From assembly GCA_003223995.1 (NCBI GenBank), contig QHYA01000178.1:1-14423 (forward strand): a DNA stretch of 14,423 bases. The letters are read 5' to 3'. The notes beneath the pieces were generated by a model. It saw only the letters and a list, made by a program, of their open reading frames with translations, was not told the DNA's origin and made no database searches. A program made the translations under genes and the position numbers. Origin of the DNA: Acidobacteriota bacterium. GTDB taxonomy: Bacteria; Acidobacteriota; Polarisedimenticolia; QHYA01. Numbering within the stretch: the first letter of the stretch is position 1; every line of letters begins with the position of its first letter. Shown one piece after another: positions 13,399 through 14,423 of this stretch.

Positions 13399-14423
13399 TC
13401 AAGGCTGTCCCTGCGCCCATGCGGCCGGCCTCGTGCGCGTGAGAAGAAAGAGGGCGCGGGCCAGGGACGGCCGGCGCCCCATCGCGGCAGCACCTGCTTC
13501 GAGCAGCGGCCCGCAGGCCGCAAGCTGCCGCAGCAACCTGCAGAGCTGGAGGCGCCGAAGGAAAGCCCGCCTCCAGTCGCGCGCATAGGCCAACTGGGCT
13601 TCCACCAAGCCGGCCTTCCCCTCCAGAAAGAGCCCAGTCGCCCGCGAGAGCAGGGCCGCGGAGGCGAGGGCCATCGCGATCCCTTCCCCCGTGAAGGGCT
13701 CTATCGTCCCGGAAGCGTCGCCGACGAAGAAAGCCCCACAGCGAACGGGCGAGAGAGGACCGAAACGTAGTCCTCCGACCGCCTGCCAGGCTGAGACCCG
13801 CTTCGCACCAGCCAGCCGCCGCCGCGCCGCAGGATTCCCGCGAGCCGCTTGCTCGATCAGCGCGTCGAGAGGAGCGGGGATCACCCCGGCGCGGAGCGGA
13901 TCGACGATGCCGCAGGCGTTCGTGAGACCGGATCCGACCCGCTGCAAGCCGAGGTAGCCTCCCGGGAAGAAATGGATCTCGACGGTCCCTGATCTCATTG
14001 CCGGCGCGTCGTAGAGAGACTGGAAACCGAAGACGCGCGAGGGCCGGCGCCGTTTTCTGCCGGCTGCCTGCCCCTTCGCGAGAAGCCGCCCGATCCGGGA
14101 ATTCGCGCCGTCGGCGGCGATCAGGAGCGGCGCGTGGAGGCGCAAGGCCGCCCCTGCGCTCTCTGCGGCGCCCGGGCCCGAGCTGGGGAGCCGTGCCTCC
14201 ACGCTCCAGCCGCGTGCGCCGTCGCGCTCGAGCCGGGCGGCCTCCATGCCGGTGAAAAGGTCGGCTCCTGCCAGCTCGGCCGCTCGCACCATCCATTCGT
14301 CGAGGATGTGGCGGGAGACCCCCCAGGCGTGTCCGCTGGGGAAGCGAGAGGAAAGCGGGGCCTCGACCGAGCGGCCCGCCGGCGTGGTCAGCACGAGCCG
14401 CTCGATGATCTCGAACCGTCCGC
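13399..14423 (-). CDS. FAD-dependent oxidoreductase, geranylgeranyl-reductase-like, N-terminus outside window
   Basis: Flavoprotein of the NAD(P)/FAD-dependent oxidoreductase group that includes geranylgeranyl reductases, which saturate isoprenoid chains or hydroxylate aromatic substrates. About 341 residues are in the window; the N-terminal FAD-binding GxGxxG lies beyond the right edge. The open frame continues upstream of the first possible start (GTG at 14394) with GRFEIIERL, so the gene is cut by the window. Visible family marks are the second FAD contact IAADGANSRIGRLL, the substrate-domain segment VEIHFFPGGYLGLQRVGSGL and the flavin-binding motif FVGDASGTIEPFTGEGIAMA. The Arg-rich C-terminus ends GQP. 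The actual substrate is unknown. It converges on the ABC operon and is strongly GC-rich; long frames on the opposite strand here are shadows. Confidence 0.75.
   Translation of the reverse strand, partial: GRFEIIERLVLTTPAGRSVEAPLSSRFPSGHAWGVSRHILDEWMVRAAELAGADLFTGMEAARLERDGARGWSVEARLPSSGPGAAESAGAALRLHAPLLIAADGANSRIGRLLAKGQAAGRKRRRPSRVFGFQSLYDAPAMRSGTVEIHFFPGGYLGLQRVGSGLTNACGIVDPLRAGVIPAPLDALIEQAARGNPAARRRLAGAKRVSAWQAVGGLRFGPLSPVRCGAFFVGDASGTIEPFTGEGIAMALASAALLSRATGLFLEGKAGLVEAQLAYARDWRRAFLRRLQLCRLLRQLAACGPLLEAGAAAMGRRPSLARALFLLTRTRPAAWAQGQP

Noticed and set aside
13262..14296. 344-residue minus-strand frame over the flavoprotein gene
   Set aside because: Arg-rich shadow; the neighbouring frame has the GDASG and AADGANS flavin motifs.
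1..14423. CRISPR arrays, tRNA or rRNA genes, insertion sequences, integrases, toxin-antitoxin or defence cassettes
   Set aside because: No spaced repeats, cloverleaf sequence, transposase or recombinase motifs, or small gene pairs were seen on either strand.

Overview
The window is a stretch of bacterial chromosome. It is GC-rich overall (by hand counts about 65-75% in most genes), with dense genes, short spacers and genes on both strands. Gene content suggests a free-living Gram-negative bacterium of the Acidobacteriota or a similar soil or sediment lineage: a Ser/Thr kinase-AAA-TPR giant, an outer-membrane protein of the phenol-degradation family, an S9 prolyl oligopeptidase with signal peptide, an ABC-2 exporter and a geranylgeranyl-reductase-like flavoprotein. 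That assignment is inference; there is no rRNA or other phylogenetic marker. I see no tRNA, CRISPR array, insertion sequence or integrase, and no gene-free stretch reaches 300 bases.

Layout. 1-142 (-): start of a carboxymuconolactone-decarboxylase/AhpD-like protein, running off the left edge. 268-3535 (+): Ser/Thr kinase-AAA ATPase-TPR gene, broken into three reading frames. 3550-4338 (-): outer-membrane barrel gene without start codon or signal peptide. 4360-5535 (-): saccharopine/lysine-dehydrogenase-like enzyme. 5625-6670 (+): TrmJ-type tRNA 2'-O-methyltransferase joined to a GNAT acetyltransferase, with the frame lost inside TrmJ. 6700-8817 (+): secreted prolyl oligopeptidase with an internal gap. 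9034-9591 (+): small outer-membrane beta-barrel protein, followed by a run of hairpins and a terminator. 9830-11068 (-): M24 metallopeptidase. 11233-12012 and 12009-13319 (+): NatA/NatB-type ABC exporter operon. 13399-14423 (-): FAD-dependent oxidoreductase, running off the right edge.

The most unusual property is a repeated lesion. At five places (about 1585, 2575, 5720, 8304 and 11905) both sides of the join match the same conserved family, but a block of roughly 38-46 residues (about 115-140 bases) is absent. Three joins break the frame and two keep it. A sixth break near 4310-4345 removes the 5' end of the outer-membrane gene. This looks like one process acting repeatedly, either a sequencing/assembly artefact or recent decay. 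It should be settled before any of these genes is called functional or novel. The other leading observations are the TrmJ-GNAT fusion, a lower-GC segment at about 143-4340 ending at the truncated barrel gene, and three genes with a -10 box 9-10 bases before the start codon and no ribosome binding site, suggesting leaderless mRNAs.

The genes do not form one obvious pathway. The clear functional unit is the two-gene ABC exporter; the TrmJ-GNAT and oligopeptidase genes are probably co-transcribed. I did not find a convincing new multi-gene system.
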